From contig JAAWCD010000054.1 of assembly GCA_022793095.1 (NCBI GenBank), forward strand, positions 44,664-108,663: a stretch of 64,000 nt of DNA, read 5' to 3'. The DNA comes from Oscillospiraceae bacterium. Lineage in GTDB: Bacteria; Bacillota; Clostridia; Oscillospirales; Oscillospiraceae. Position 1 is the stretch's first letter, and each line of letters begins with the position of its first letter. The notes under the pieces were generated by a model that had not been told where the DNA came from, did not search any database, and was given only the letters and a program-made list of their open reading frames with translations. The translations under genes and the position numbers were made by a program. Of this stretch, positions 16,835-24,128 are shown in pieces.

Positions 16835-17761
16835 ATGCTTGCAATCCATAAGACTGTGGACGGGGTCATGACCCGTCTGGACCAATTTGAGGAAAACTGC
16901 TGGGTCCATCTGACCTACCCGTCGGAGGACGAGCTGGATCAGGTGGTTACCCGGCTGAAGGTGGACCCTGGCCTCCTGCGGGCCGCCCTGGACGAGGAGG
17001 AGACCTCCCGAATCGACACAGAGGAGGACCAGACCCTCATCATCATTGACGTGCCCTCGGTGGAGAAGGATGACGCGGTTATCTATTCTACCATTCCGCT
17101 GGGGATTCTCATTACACCCCATCAGATTATCACTGTCTGCCTGAAAGAATCTTCCATTATTGACGACCTTCAGGACGGCATAGTCAAAGGGGTCAGAACC
17201 GAGCAGAAGACCAATTTTCTGTTCCGGATTCTGCTCCGGGTGGCCAGCCGGTATTTGCAATACCTGAAGCAGATTGACAAGATCTACAACTATATGGAAC
17301 GGCAGCTCTACAAGTCCCAGCGAAACAAGGAGCTGATTCAGCTGCTGGACCTGGAAAAGTCACTGGTTTACTTCAATACCTCGCTGAAGGCGAATGAGGT
17401 GACGCTGGAAAAAATCCTCCGTGGGCGCATCATCACCCTGTACGAAGAGGACCATGACCTGCTGGAGGATGTGCTCATTGAGATACGGCAGGCCATTGAG
17501 ATGGCCAATATCTATTCCTCCATCATTTCCGGCATGATGGACGCCTTCGCCTCGGTTATCTCGAACAATTTGAACGTCATCATGAAGGTTCTCACCTCCA
17601 TCACCATTCTTTTGACCATTCCCAATATCATCTTCGGCTTTTATGGAATGAATATTACAGCCGGTCTGCCTCTGGATCAGTTCTGGTGGATTCCGCTTCT
17701 GGCCGCCGCGGTGTTGATCACGATTACGGCAATTATTTTGAAGCACAGGGATTTGTTCTAA
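16835..17761 (+). CDS. corA: CorA-family magnesium/cobalt channel
   Basis: A 308-residue pentameric ion channel protein. A large cytoplasmic domain (about residues 1-245) is followed by two membrane helices, with the signature YGMN (in FGFYGMNITAG) at the end of the first. The acidic periplasmic loop is short. It imports Mg2+ or other divalent cations. The ATG at 16835 follows only a weak GAGAAG ribosome site. It is a single-gene unit with its own promoter, a structured leader and a terminator, which suggests control at the RNA level. Confidence 0.93.
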   Translation: MLAIHKTVDGVMTRLDQFEENCWVHLTYPSEDELDQVVTRLKVDPGLLRAALDEEETSRIDTEEDQTLIIIDVPSVEKDDAVIYSTIPLGILITPHQIITVCLKESSIIDDLQDGIVKGVRTEQKTNFLFRILLRVASRYLQYLKQIDKIYNYMERQLYKSQRNKELIQLLDLEKSLVYFNTSLKANEVTLEKILRGRIITLYEEDHDLLEDVLIEIRQAIEMANIYSSIISGMMDAFASVISNNLNVIMKVLTSITILLTIPNIIFGFYGMNITAGLPLDQFWWIPLLAAAVLITITAIILKHRDLF

Positions 17762-17804
17762 ATATTGGTCAATCCTGACCTGAACTTTTGTTTACCAACT
17801 CAAA

Positions 17805-17848
17805 AACCGCTGTAAAGGCAATCTCCCGTGCCTTTACAGCGGTTTTGC
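17805..17848. terminator. Bidirectional terminator between corA and the convergent membrane-protein gene
   Basis: A 16-bp stem, AACCGCTGTAAAGGCA and TGCCTTTACAGCGGTT, with A-run before and T-run after, so it can work for both strands. Confidence 0.9.
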
Positions 17849-17920
17849 TGTCCAGCGCCATAAAAGTGGTGGTCCGCGACGCCAAGATTCCAGTCTGCCC
17901 GAAGGGGCCCGGCGTTTTCT

Positions 17921-18514
17921 TCACTTCAAATGCCGCCGCTGGGTGGTGGTGTCAATGTCCCCAGGTAAAATATCAAAGTGAAGGGTGTGCAGCGTATAAA
18001 AAATACAAAAGCCTGCTGCCGCACAGACCAGACAGCCGCCCAGCCAGATCCATTCGTCAGCCCAGCGAATGCTGCTCTGTCCGCGATGGAGCAGCATAAA
18101 AACGGCCTCACCCACGCCGCTGGCTGTGAGGAGCACAGCTGTTGCCGCTGAGGACACCTTGGTCCGCAATACTCCCGCGTAATAGTTCCGAAAAGGCATT
18201 TTCTCTGGTGCAGCCCAGAGGCTGACTACTCCCATTCCTTGGAACATCATGGGGATGATGGCTAACATGCTCTCCGCTCCAGCGTAAAACACCCGTCCGC
18301 CCGCCGGGCCGCGGAAACTGTATCCCACATAAGCTCCGTAAATAAGCGCCAGCAGGACTGTGATGAGTAATTTCCGCCTCAAAAAGCTGCCTTTTGGGCC
18401 ATAAGCGCGGTAGTATTCCCCGCGGTAGATCAATTTGTGCGTGACGGCTCCGTTCCGGCCCAGCACGTCCTCGTAAACCCAGCCGCGAATATACCAATGC
18501 TGATACTTTGCCAT
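17921..18514 (-). CDS. Membrane protein of unknown function
   Basis: A 197-residue protein starting MAKYQHWYIRGWVYEDV. The soluble N-terminal part (about residues 1-45) is followed by about four hydrophobic segments (for example LLITVLLALIYGAYVGY and VSSAATAVLLTASGVGEAVF). The start at 18514 is chosen because GGGAGGATCCA precedes it; an upstream in-frame ATG has no such site. I do not recognise the family. It follows the degraded oppF on the same strand but the 58-base gap and different character suggest it is separate from the transporter. Confidence 0.7.
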   Translation of the reverse strand: MAKYQHWYIRGWVYEDVLGRNGAVTHKLIYRGEYYRAYGPKGSFLRRKLLITVLLALIYGAYVGYSFRGPAGGRVFYAGAESMLAIIPMMFQGMGVVSLWAAPEKMPFRNYYAGVLRTKVSSAATAVLLTASGVGEAVFMLLHRGQSSIRWADEWIWLGGCLVCAAAGFCIFYTLHTLHFDILPGDIDTTTQRRHLK

Positions 18515-18572
18515 TGGATCCTCCCACTCTATATCCCCGGCTCCTGCCGGACAGGACCAGGGAACCATTATC

Positions 18573-18770
18573 TCAAAGATTCCGCAGGTTATGGCAGGCT
18601 GCATAATGCCCCGGCTTGGCCTCGATCAGCTTCGGATTGACCTGGAAGCACGTTTCTGAGGCATACTCGCAGACGCTGAAATTGACCATGTCCACCGCAT
18701 GCAGCATGCCGTTGGGCGTTTTAAAGTATTTGCAAAGATCCCGGACCTCCAGGAGAGTTTTTCGTTCCAT
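18573..18770 (-). pseudogene. oppF remnant: second Opp ATPase with a large in-frame internal deletion
   Basis: A 65-codon frame whose first half, MERKTLLEVRDLCKYFK and onward to VDMVNFSV, is the N-terminus of an OppF-type ABC ATPase. Its second half, from about CEYASETCFQ to KPGHYAACH, is the extreme C-terminus of the same family, where PGHxxACH is characteristic. Everything between, including Walker A, the LSGGQ signature and Walker B, is missing, a loss of roughly 250-270 residues without a frameshift. The ATG still overlaps the oppD stop (TAATG), so it remains translationally coupled. It cannot be an ATPase. The residual peptide may be made but is probably functionless. Confidence 0.85.
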
Positions 18771-19735
18771 TACGCATCCTCCTTTGCCAGGAAACAGCTG
18801 ACCGTGTGCCCCGGACTGACCGCCACAGGCCTGGGCCTGCCGTTCCGGCACGCCTCGACAGCCTTAGCGCAGCGGGGATAGAACTTACAGCCTTCCGGCA
18901 GCTCCGAGGGGTCCGGCATCATACCCGGAATGGTTTCCAGCCGATCAGATTCCACGTCCAGACGGGGGATGCAGTGGAACAGGCCCTCTGTGTAGGGGTG
19001 GGCCGCATGGCGAAACACATCCTCCACCGTCCCATATTCCACAATCTCACCGGCATACAGAATCGCCACCTTGTTGCAGGACTCCGCCACCACACCCAGG
19101 TCATGGGTGATTAAAATCATGGAGGTCTTTTGGCGCTCCTTCAGCTCGTTGATCATGGCCAGCACCTGCGCCTGGATGGTTACATCCAGGGCGGAGGTGG
19201 GCTCGTCTGCGATGACCAGGGCGGGATTGCAGGAGAGGGCAATGGCGATGACCACGCGCTGTTTCATCCCGCCGGAAAACTGGTGAGGAAAATCGTTGGC
19301 CCGCTCCGGCGGAATACGCACCATCTCCAGCATTTGCAGCATCTTGGCCCGGGCCTCCGCAGGGGAGCAGCGCTCGTTGTTCTGAATCCCCTCGGCGATT
19401 TGTTCCCCCACCGTCATGACCGGATTGAGGGCCGTCATGGGGTCCTGGAAAATCATAGATATCTTATTTCCCCGGATCTTCCGGATTTGCTCTGGGCTCA
19501 TGGCCAGAATGTCCTCGCCGCGGAAGAGAATCCTGCCGCTGGTGTACTGCCCTGGCGGAGCCTGAATCAGCCGCAGGACCGCCAGGGCCGTGGTGGTCTT
19601 GCCAGCGCCAGTCTCGCCCACCAAGCCCAGGGACTCGCCCTCCTCCAGCTTCAGGCTCACGTGATCGACGGCATAAACCACCCCGGTATCGGTGTTGAAT
19701 TGTACGGAAATATCTTGAATGTCCAGTAAACTCAT
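18770..19735 (-). CDS. Oligopeptide/dipeptide ABC transporter ATPase (OppD/DppD type)
   Basis: A 321-residue nucleotide-binding subunit of a peptide-type importer. Walker A GETGAGKT (about residues 41-48), the signature FSGGMKQR, Walker B LVIADEPTSALD and the H-loop ITHDLG are intact. The C-terminal oligopeptide domain has the cysteine pattern CKFYPRC..C typical of OppD/DppD, which in some homologues binds an Fe-S cluster. It starts 15 bases after the oppC stop. Its normal partner OppF is reduced to a remnant just downstream, so this ATPase would have to act as a homodimer or borrow a partner. Confidence 0.93.
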   Translation of the reverse strand: MSLLDIQDISVQFNTDTGVVYAVDHVSLKLEEGESLGLVGETGAGKTTTALAVLRLIQAPPGQYTSGRILFRGEDILAMSPEQIRKIRGNKISMIFQDPMTALNPVMTVGEQIAEGIQNNERCSPAEARAKMLQMLEMVRIPPERANDFPHQFSGGMKQRVVIAIALSCNPALVIADEPTSALDVTIQAQVLAMINELKERQKTSMILITHDLGVVAESCNKVAILYAGEIVEYGTVEDVFRHAAHPYTEGLFHCIPRLDVESDRLETIPGMMPDPSELPEGCKFYPRCAKAVEACRNGRPRPVAVSPGHTVSCFLAKEDA

Positions 19736-19750
19736 CTTTGTCTCCTCCCG

Positions 19751-20632
19751 TTACCGCTTCATGCGCGGGTCCAGCGCATCCCGCAATCCATCGCCGATCA
19801 TATTAAAGCAAAGCAGGCAGATGGCAATCATCAGGCCGGGCCAGAACATCATCGGCCAGAAAGAGGTGATGTACTGCTTTCCGGCTGCCAGCATGTTGCC
19901 CCATTCCGGCGTGGGCGGCTGTACGCCAAGTCCCAGGAAGCTCAGGGTTGCGATCTGGGAAATGGCGTTGCCCATGGTCATGGCGACCTGCACGATGATG
20001 GGCGCCAGGGCGTGAGGGATAACGTGATGGAAAATGACATACCAATCCCGTGCGCCAAAGGCCTTGGAGGCCTCCAGGTACTCGGCGCCCTTGATGGTCA
20101 GGATGGATGCCCGCAGCTGCCGGGTCATGGGCCAGATACTGCTGACGGAAATGGCCAGGGCTGTGTTGAGCAGCCCGCTGCCCAGGGCTGCCGACAAGCA
20201 CATGGACAGCACCAGGCCGGGAATGGAGATAAAAATGTCCGCCACACGCATGATGAAGCTGTCCACCACGCCGCCGAAATAGCCGGCCACAGAGCCCAGA
20301 ATCAGGGATACCGCCGTGGAAATGCACACGGTCATCACCGCCACCAGCAGGGATACCCGTCCGCCTCGCAGGATGCGGGTCAGCATGTCGCGGCCGAAGT
20401 CGTCAGTGCCCATCAGGTGGGCCACGCTGGGGCCCTGCATTCGCTCTAGGGGATTTTGCGCGTCAAAGTCATAGGGTGTCAGCTGATCGGAGAAAATGGC
20501 GCACAGAATAATCAGAAGCACGACACACAGACTGAACACTGCCGCCTTGTTCCGGCAAAAGCGCCGCCAGGCAAGGCGCAGTTGTCCGGGACGCTTTTCC
20601 GCTTTTGGGGGGTTCTTTACCTTACTTGTCAT
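19751..20632 (-). CDS. Peptide ABC transporter permease (OppC/DppC type)
   Basis: A 293-residue inner-membrane permease. It has a cytoplasmic N-terminus, a first helix at about residues 30-50 and a BPD_transp_1 core with about five further helices. The EAA loop region is EASKAFGARDWYVIFHHVIPHALAPI, where A and G positions match the coupling-helix consensus; LGTDxxGRD-type sequence appears as LMGTDDFGRDMLTR, typical for DppC/OppC. The start codon overlaps the oppB stop by four bases, showing translational coupling. Confidence 0.93.
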   Translation of the reverse strand: MTSKVKNPPKAEKRPGQLRLAWRRFCRNKAAVFSLCVVLLIILCAIFSDQLTPYDFDAQNPLERMQGPSVAHLMGTDDFGRDMLTRILRGGRVSLLVAVMTVCISTAVSLILGSVAGYFGGVVDSFIMRVADIFISIPGLVLSMCLSAALGSGLLNTALAISVSSIWPMTRQLRASILTIKGAEYLEASKAFGARDWYVIFHHVIPHALAPIIVQVAMTMGNAISQIATLSFLGLGVQPPTPEWGNMLAAGKQYITSFWPMMFWPGLMIAICLLCFNMIGDGLRDALDPRMKR

Positions 20633-21618
20633 GCTGCCTCCCCCTTTCTATGCACAGATGGCTTCCTGTTTTTAGGCCTGCCGGCGCCCCTGGTATACTG
20701 GGCCTTGATGCGTGGGTCAATGACCGCATAAAACAGATCGGTCAGCATGTTGCCCAGAGCGATCATAAAGGCGCAGACCAGTACGCAGCCCTGGGTTGTG
20801 ATATAGTCCTTGCCAGTGATGGAGGTGTTCATCAGGCTGCCCACGCCCGAAATATTAAAGATAGACTCCGAGACAACGCCGTTGGTGATACAGTGGCCCA
20901 GCATAGAGCCGATGACGGTCACCACGGGAATCAGGGAGTTCCGGACAACGTGCCGCACCACAACCTTGCGTTCCGGCAGGCCCTTGGCCCGTGCGGTTTT
21001 GACAAAGTCGGCATTGATGTTCTCCAGAATGGAGGACCGGGTCATGCGGGCCAGCAATGCGATACCGGGGAAGGCCGAACAGAGAATCGGATTAATGTAG
21101 CCGCGCCAGGTGGCCACACCTGTGACCGGCGTGATTTTCAACTGAACCGAAAACACCAGCATCAGCAGCAGCGCCAGCCAGAAGCCCGGAATCGCCGTAC
21201 AGATGATGGAAACTGTAGTGGACAGATAGTCCCAGGCGGAGTTCTGTTTCAGTGCGCCCAGCAAGCCCAAGGGAATGCCGATGAGAATGGACACGACTGC
21301 GCCCAGCAGACCTATGATGGCCGAGGTGGCAATCCGCTCCCCAATCAGCTGAGAGACGGGGACCGACTTGGTGTAAGAGCGGCCCATATCTCCATGGAAT
21401 ATCAGATTGTAAAAATAGCGGCCAATTTGGACCAGATAGGGCTGATCCAGGCCCAATTCAGCCTCTTTGGCCGCCAGCACCTCCGGGGTGGCAAATTCGC
21501 CGCAGATGACGTTGGCCGGGCTGACATCGGAGAAATAGTTAATCGTGAACACGATTACCACCACGCCGATCAGGACGGGAATCAGCTGTAACGTTCTGTG
21601 AAATGTGTATCGAAGCAA
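20629..21618 (-). CDS. Peptide ABC transporter permease (OppB/DppB type)
   Basis: A 329-residue permease with about six helices, starting from TTG at 21618 behind GAGGGAGAA. The N-terminal helix (about residues 9-29) is followed by the large extracytoplasmic loop and the conserved core; the coupling-loop sequence is TARAKGLPERKVVVRHVVRN. The LGLDQPY stretch is typical of the OppB/DppB group. It is separated from the binding-protein gene by a hairpin that may lower its expression relative to the binding protein. Confidence 0.93.
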   Translation of the reverse strand: MLRYTFHRTLQLIPVLIGVVVIVFTINYFSDVSPANVICGEFATPEVLAAKEAELGLDQPYLVQIGRYFYNLIFHGDMGRSYTKSVPVSQLIGERIATSAIIGLLGAVVSILIGIPLGLLGALKQNSAWDYLSTTVSIICTAIPGFWLALLLMLVFSVQLKITPVTGVATWRGYINPILCSAFPGIALLARMTRSSILENINADFVKTARAKGLPERKVVVRHVVRNSLIPVVTVIGSMLGHCITNGVVSESIFNISGVGSLMNTSITGKDYITTQGCVLVCAFMIALGNMLTDLFYAVIDPRIKAQYTRGAGRPKNRKPSVHRKGEAA

Positions 21619-21642
21619 GAGTTCTCCCTCCGTTCTATAAAC

Positions 21643-21677
21643 ATCAGGGGTGACAGGCGAAGCCCATCACCCCTGAT
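21643..21677. other. Hairpin between the binding-protein and permease genes
   Basis: ATCAGGGGTGA and TCACCCCTGAT form an 11-bp stem. On the minus strand it lies after the binding-protein stop and is followed by GTTTAT rather than a T-run, so it may be a partial terminator or an mRNA stabiliser. Confidence 0.6.
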
Positions 21678-21726
21678 CCTGACGGGAGCGTCAGGGTTTT
21701 ACACTCTTCTGTTTGTGACGTGGATA

Positions 21727-23322
21727 TCAGCCCCCGGGCAGCGGGGTGGGGGCCTCGGACAGCCAGAGGGTCTGAAGCAGCCGGCCGTCGCCGCTGACGC
21801 AGCCGTCCACCGAGGCAATCGCGCCGTTCAGGGCGAAGCAGATGAAATCCTCAAACATGGGAACGAATTTGCCGGTGCCAGTCAGCTTCTTCTGGAGCTC
21901 CGCCAGCTTGGCCGTTCGCTCCTCCCCTGTCAGGTCCATGTTGTTGACCGTTTCCAGAAGGAGGCCGTTGAGCTCGTCGCTGCACATGTGCATGATGGAG
22001 TTGCTGGACTGGGGCATCCAGGCGTTCATGTACTTGGAGGGGTCGTAGTGGCCCCGGGCCAGGGGAACGATGGAGGCGTACTGCTCACCTTTGGCCTGAG
22101 CGTCGAAGTAGGAGGCGTTGTCCATTACGGACACGTTTACCTTGATACCCAATACCTGGTCCAGCTGATACTGGATGGCCTCAGAGAGAGTGGCGTCCAG
22201 GCCGCCGGTCTTGGCGGTGAGGGTGATTTCGACGCTGCTGGCTCCAGTTTCGTCATAATACTTTTGGAGGTAGTCCTTGGCCAGCTCGGGGTCATACTTC
22301 AGGGCGGTGTTGGCGCAGTAGGGGCTGGAGGTGGGATAGACGGATTGAGCCACGCCATATCTGGGGCCGCAGTAAGCGGTGACTAGCGCTTCCACATCCA
22401 GAGCGTGGGCAATCGCCAGGCGCAGGTTCTCGTTTTTGAAGGTGTCAATGTTCTCGGTGTCAAAGGCCAGCCCCTGAACACTCTGCATCGGCAGAATTTG
22501 GACTGTGCCGGGAACCAGGCCGTTTTCCACGCTGTCAATGTTCTCGCCCTTGGCCAGAATGATCAGATCCACGCCGCCGTTCTGATAGTCCAGGAACCGT
22601 GTGGTTTCATCTGCGATGCACTTGACGGTGATCTTGTCATAGATGACCTTATCCGCGTTCCAGTAGTTGGGGTTCTTCACATAGACCATGTCATTGCCGG
22701 TGGACCAGGGCTCAATGGTGTAGGCGCCGGAGGCGAGAATGTCAGCGGACTTCTTCTCCGCGTTGGATCCGTCTTCCGTCCAGGCCTTGCTGATGATGCC
22801 GATGGAGCCAATGTCTCCCATGGTGGCATAGGACAGGGTGCGTAGGCCAATCTGCACGGTTGTCTCGTCGATGGCCTGGGTGCGCTCCAGGTCGATGCTG
22901 CTGGTGTTGGATCCGGAGTCAGCGGCAGAGGTCAGAATAGAGCACACCACATCCTCGGCCGTCAGCGGGGAGCCGTCGGCAAACTTCAGACCTGAGCGGA
23001 GTTTGGCGATGATCACCATGTTCTCACGGTCCAGCTGATAGCTCCCGGCCAAGTCACAGGAAAGAGTATCATCATACTCCACCCGCCACAGGAAGCCGTA
23101 CAGCGTGTTCGCCATCAGGTTGGCGCATTTGCCGCCGCCCATCAGCATGGGATTCAGGCTGGAGGGTTCGCCATCCAGATTCAGGACGATCTCCCGTGCG
23201 CCGGCGGGAGGACTGTCAGGCTGATTTGGCTGAGCATCGTTGTTTCCGCAGGCGCTCAGGGCAAAGATCAAGCTCAGGGAAAGGGCCGCCGCAAGAAGCC
23301 GGGTCAGAGTTTTCTTTTTCAT
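21727..23322 (-). CDS. Peptide/nickel-type ABC transporter substrate-binding lipoprotein
   Basis: A 531-residue family 5 extracellular binding protein. The start at 23322 gives MKKKTLTRLLAAALSLS as a signal peptide with lipobox LSAC (Cys at about 25), preceded by AAAAGGAGAAAAGAAC. The mature part begins with a Pro/Asp-rich linker and then EIVLNLDGEPSSLNPM, the usual family 5 opening. LRLAIAHALDVEALV and the YNPxKA-like region are present. The substrate cannot be read from sequence: this family carries peptides, nickel, bile acids and glycosides. It lies next to a reductive gene cluster, so it could deliver that pathway's substrate. Confidence 0.9.
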   Translation of the reverse strand: MKKKTLTRLLAAALSLSLIFALSACGNNDAQPNQPDSPPAGAREIVLNLDGEPSSLNPMLMGGGKCANLMANTLYGFLWRVEYDDTLSCDLAGSYQLDRENMVIIAKLRSGLKFADGSPLTAEDVVCSILTSAADSGSNTSSIDLERTQAIDETTVQIGLRTLSYATMGDIGSIGIISKAWTEDGSNAEKKSADILASGAYTIEPWSTGNDMVYVKNPNYWNADKVIYDKITVKCIADETTRFLDYQNGGVDLIILAKGENIDSVENGLVPGTVQILPMQSVQGLAFDTENIDTFKNENLRLAIAHALDVEALVTAYCGPRYGVAQSVYPTSSPYCANTALKYDPELAKDYLQKYYDETGASSVEITLTAKTGGLDATLSEAIQYQLDQVLGIKVNVSVMDNASYFDAQAKGEQYASIVPLARGHYDPSKYMNAWMPQSSNSIMHMCSDELNGLLLETVNNMDLTGEERTAKLAELQKKLTGTGKFVPMFEDFICFALNGAIASVDGCVSGDGRLLQTLWLSEAPTPLPGG

Positions 23323-23501
23323 GTTCTTTTCTCCTTTTCCTGTATTTGATGATGCAGGTTGACGAAATAACAGTAGCACGCCCCCTCCTTTTTGCCCATA
23401 CTTCCTCCCATTGCGTTCTACAATGGGACTATTGACAGGCTGCTGATTGGAATCTGGCTATACAATAACACCCATACCTCTTATGAGGCAACCAATAGAA
23501 A

Positions 23502-23517
23502 CTTGTACGTATACAAG
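23502..23517. promoter_or_regulatory. Palindrome, possible operator
   Basis: CTTGTACGTATACAAG, arms CTTGTA/TACAAG, lies in A/T-rich sequence about 180 bases upstream of the binding-protein gene. A similar half site, GTATACTTGTATC, follows about 35 bases later. No regulator can be named. Confidence 0.3.
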
Positions 23518-23572
23518 GAAATGGTGTGTGCCATATTGATAGGATTACCGTATACTTGTATCATCAGAATAA

Positions 23573-23733
23573 GAGCTTATCCACAAATGAGGCGTGAGCA
23601 GACTGGGCCGCCAGATTTTTGGTGGATCAAGCCATTTTCCCGCAGAAATCCTGACGGAGTTCAAGGGGAACTGGTGCTCAGCCGCGAAAAAGACGCAGGC
23701 AGGTTGCGTGCGTCCTAATTTGCGGATATGCTC
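23573..23733. repeat. Family B inverted-repeat element, diverged copy
   Basis: About 161 bp. Left end GAGCTTATCCACAAATGAGG and right end (reverse complement) GAGCATATCCGCAAATTAGG are matched. The core TTCCCGCAGAAATCCTGAC and GGAGTTCAAGG corresponds to that of the other copies. Confidence 0.75.
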
Positions 23734-23779
23734 TAAGCGCCTATCTCAAACTGATTCGCACGCATCTTGCTTGCATAGC

Positions 23780-24005
23780 TTGCGCCATGCTTCACCAAAA
23801 TCCCCGGCAATCCACTTCCACGGTGCGAAGGCCTGCATCTCCCTGTACCGGCAGGAGCCGGAGGAGGGCTGCTGTGGAGGTCCGCCTCAACACCAGGGCC
23901 GCGCCGGAACTGATTGCCGGCCGCTTTGACGCGGTGATCTGCGCCACGGGCGCAGTGCCCAAACGCCCGCCCATTCCGGGCGCAGGCATTCCGGGGGAAA
24001 TCAGC
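23780..24005 (+). pseudogene. Fragment of an old-yellow-enzyme family oxidoreductase
   Basis: The frame from 23787 contains VEVRLNTRAAPELIAGRFD and then AVICATGAVPKRPPIPGAG. This matches the FAD/NAD domain of the intact gene 100 bases downstream (IEVRLSTRATPDLVREGGFD, then GAEPVRPPIPGA). Just before it, another frame reads GAKACISLYRQEPEEG, like the GHxVTLFEKE strand of such proteins. So a second, related reductase once stood here and only a frameshifted piece of its C-terminal half remains. Confidence 0.7.
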
Positions 24006-24063
24006 GGTTCCCAAAGTTCTTTTTTCTACAATGATTTTTTGGAATACTACAATTTCAGGTTGT

Positions 24064-24092
24064 TTGCCTCCTGGTATGGAGTCTGATATCAT
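24064..24092 (+). promoter_or_regulatory. Candidate promoter of the old-yellow-enzyme gene
   Basis: TTGCCT at 24064-24069 and TATCAT at 24087-24092 with a 17-bp spacer, 37 bases before the start codon. Both boxes are imperfect, as expected for an activator-dependent promoter. Confidence 0.45.
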
Positions 24093-24128
24093 AAAAACAA
24101 TCAACCAAATACAGTCTGGAGGTCTGTT

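Noticed and set aside
23388..23480. TTGACA followed by TATACA/TACAAT near 23433-23466 as a plus-strand promoter.
   Set aside because: The spacing is 21 bp or more and no plus-strand gene starts nearby.
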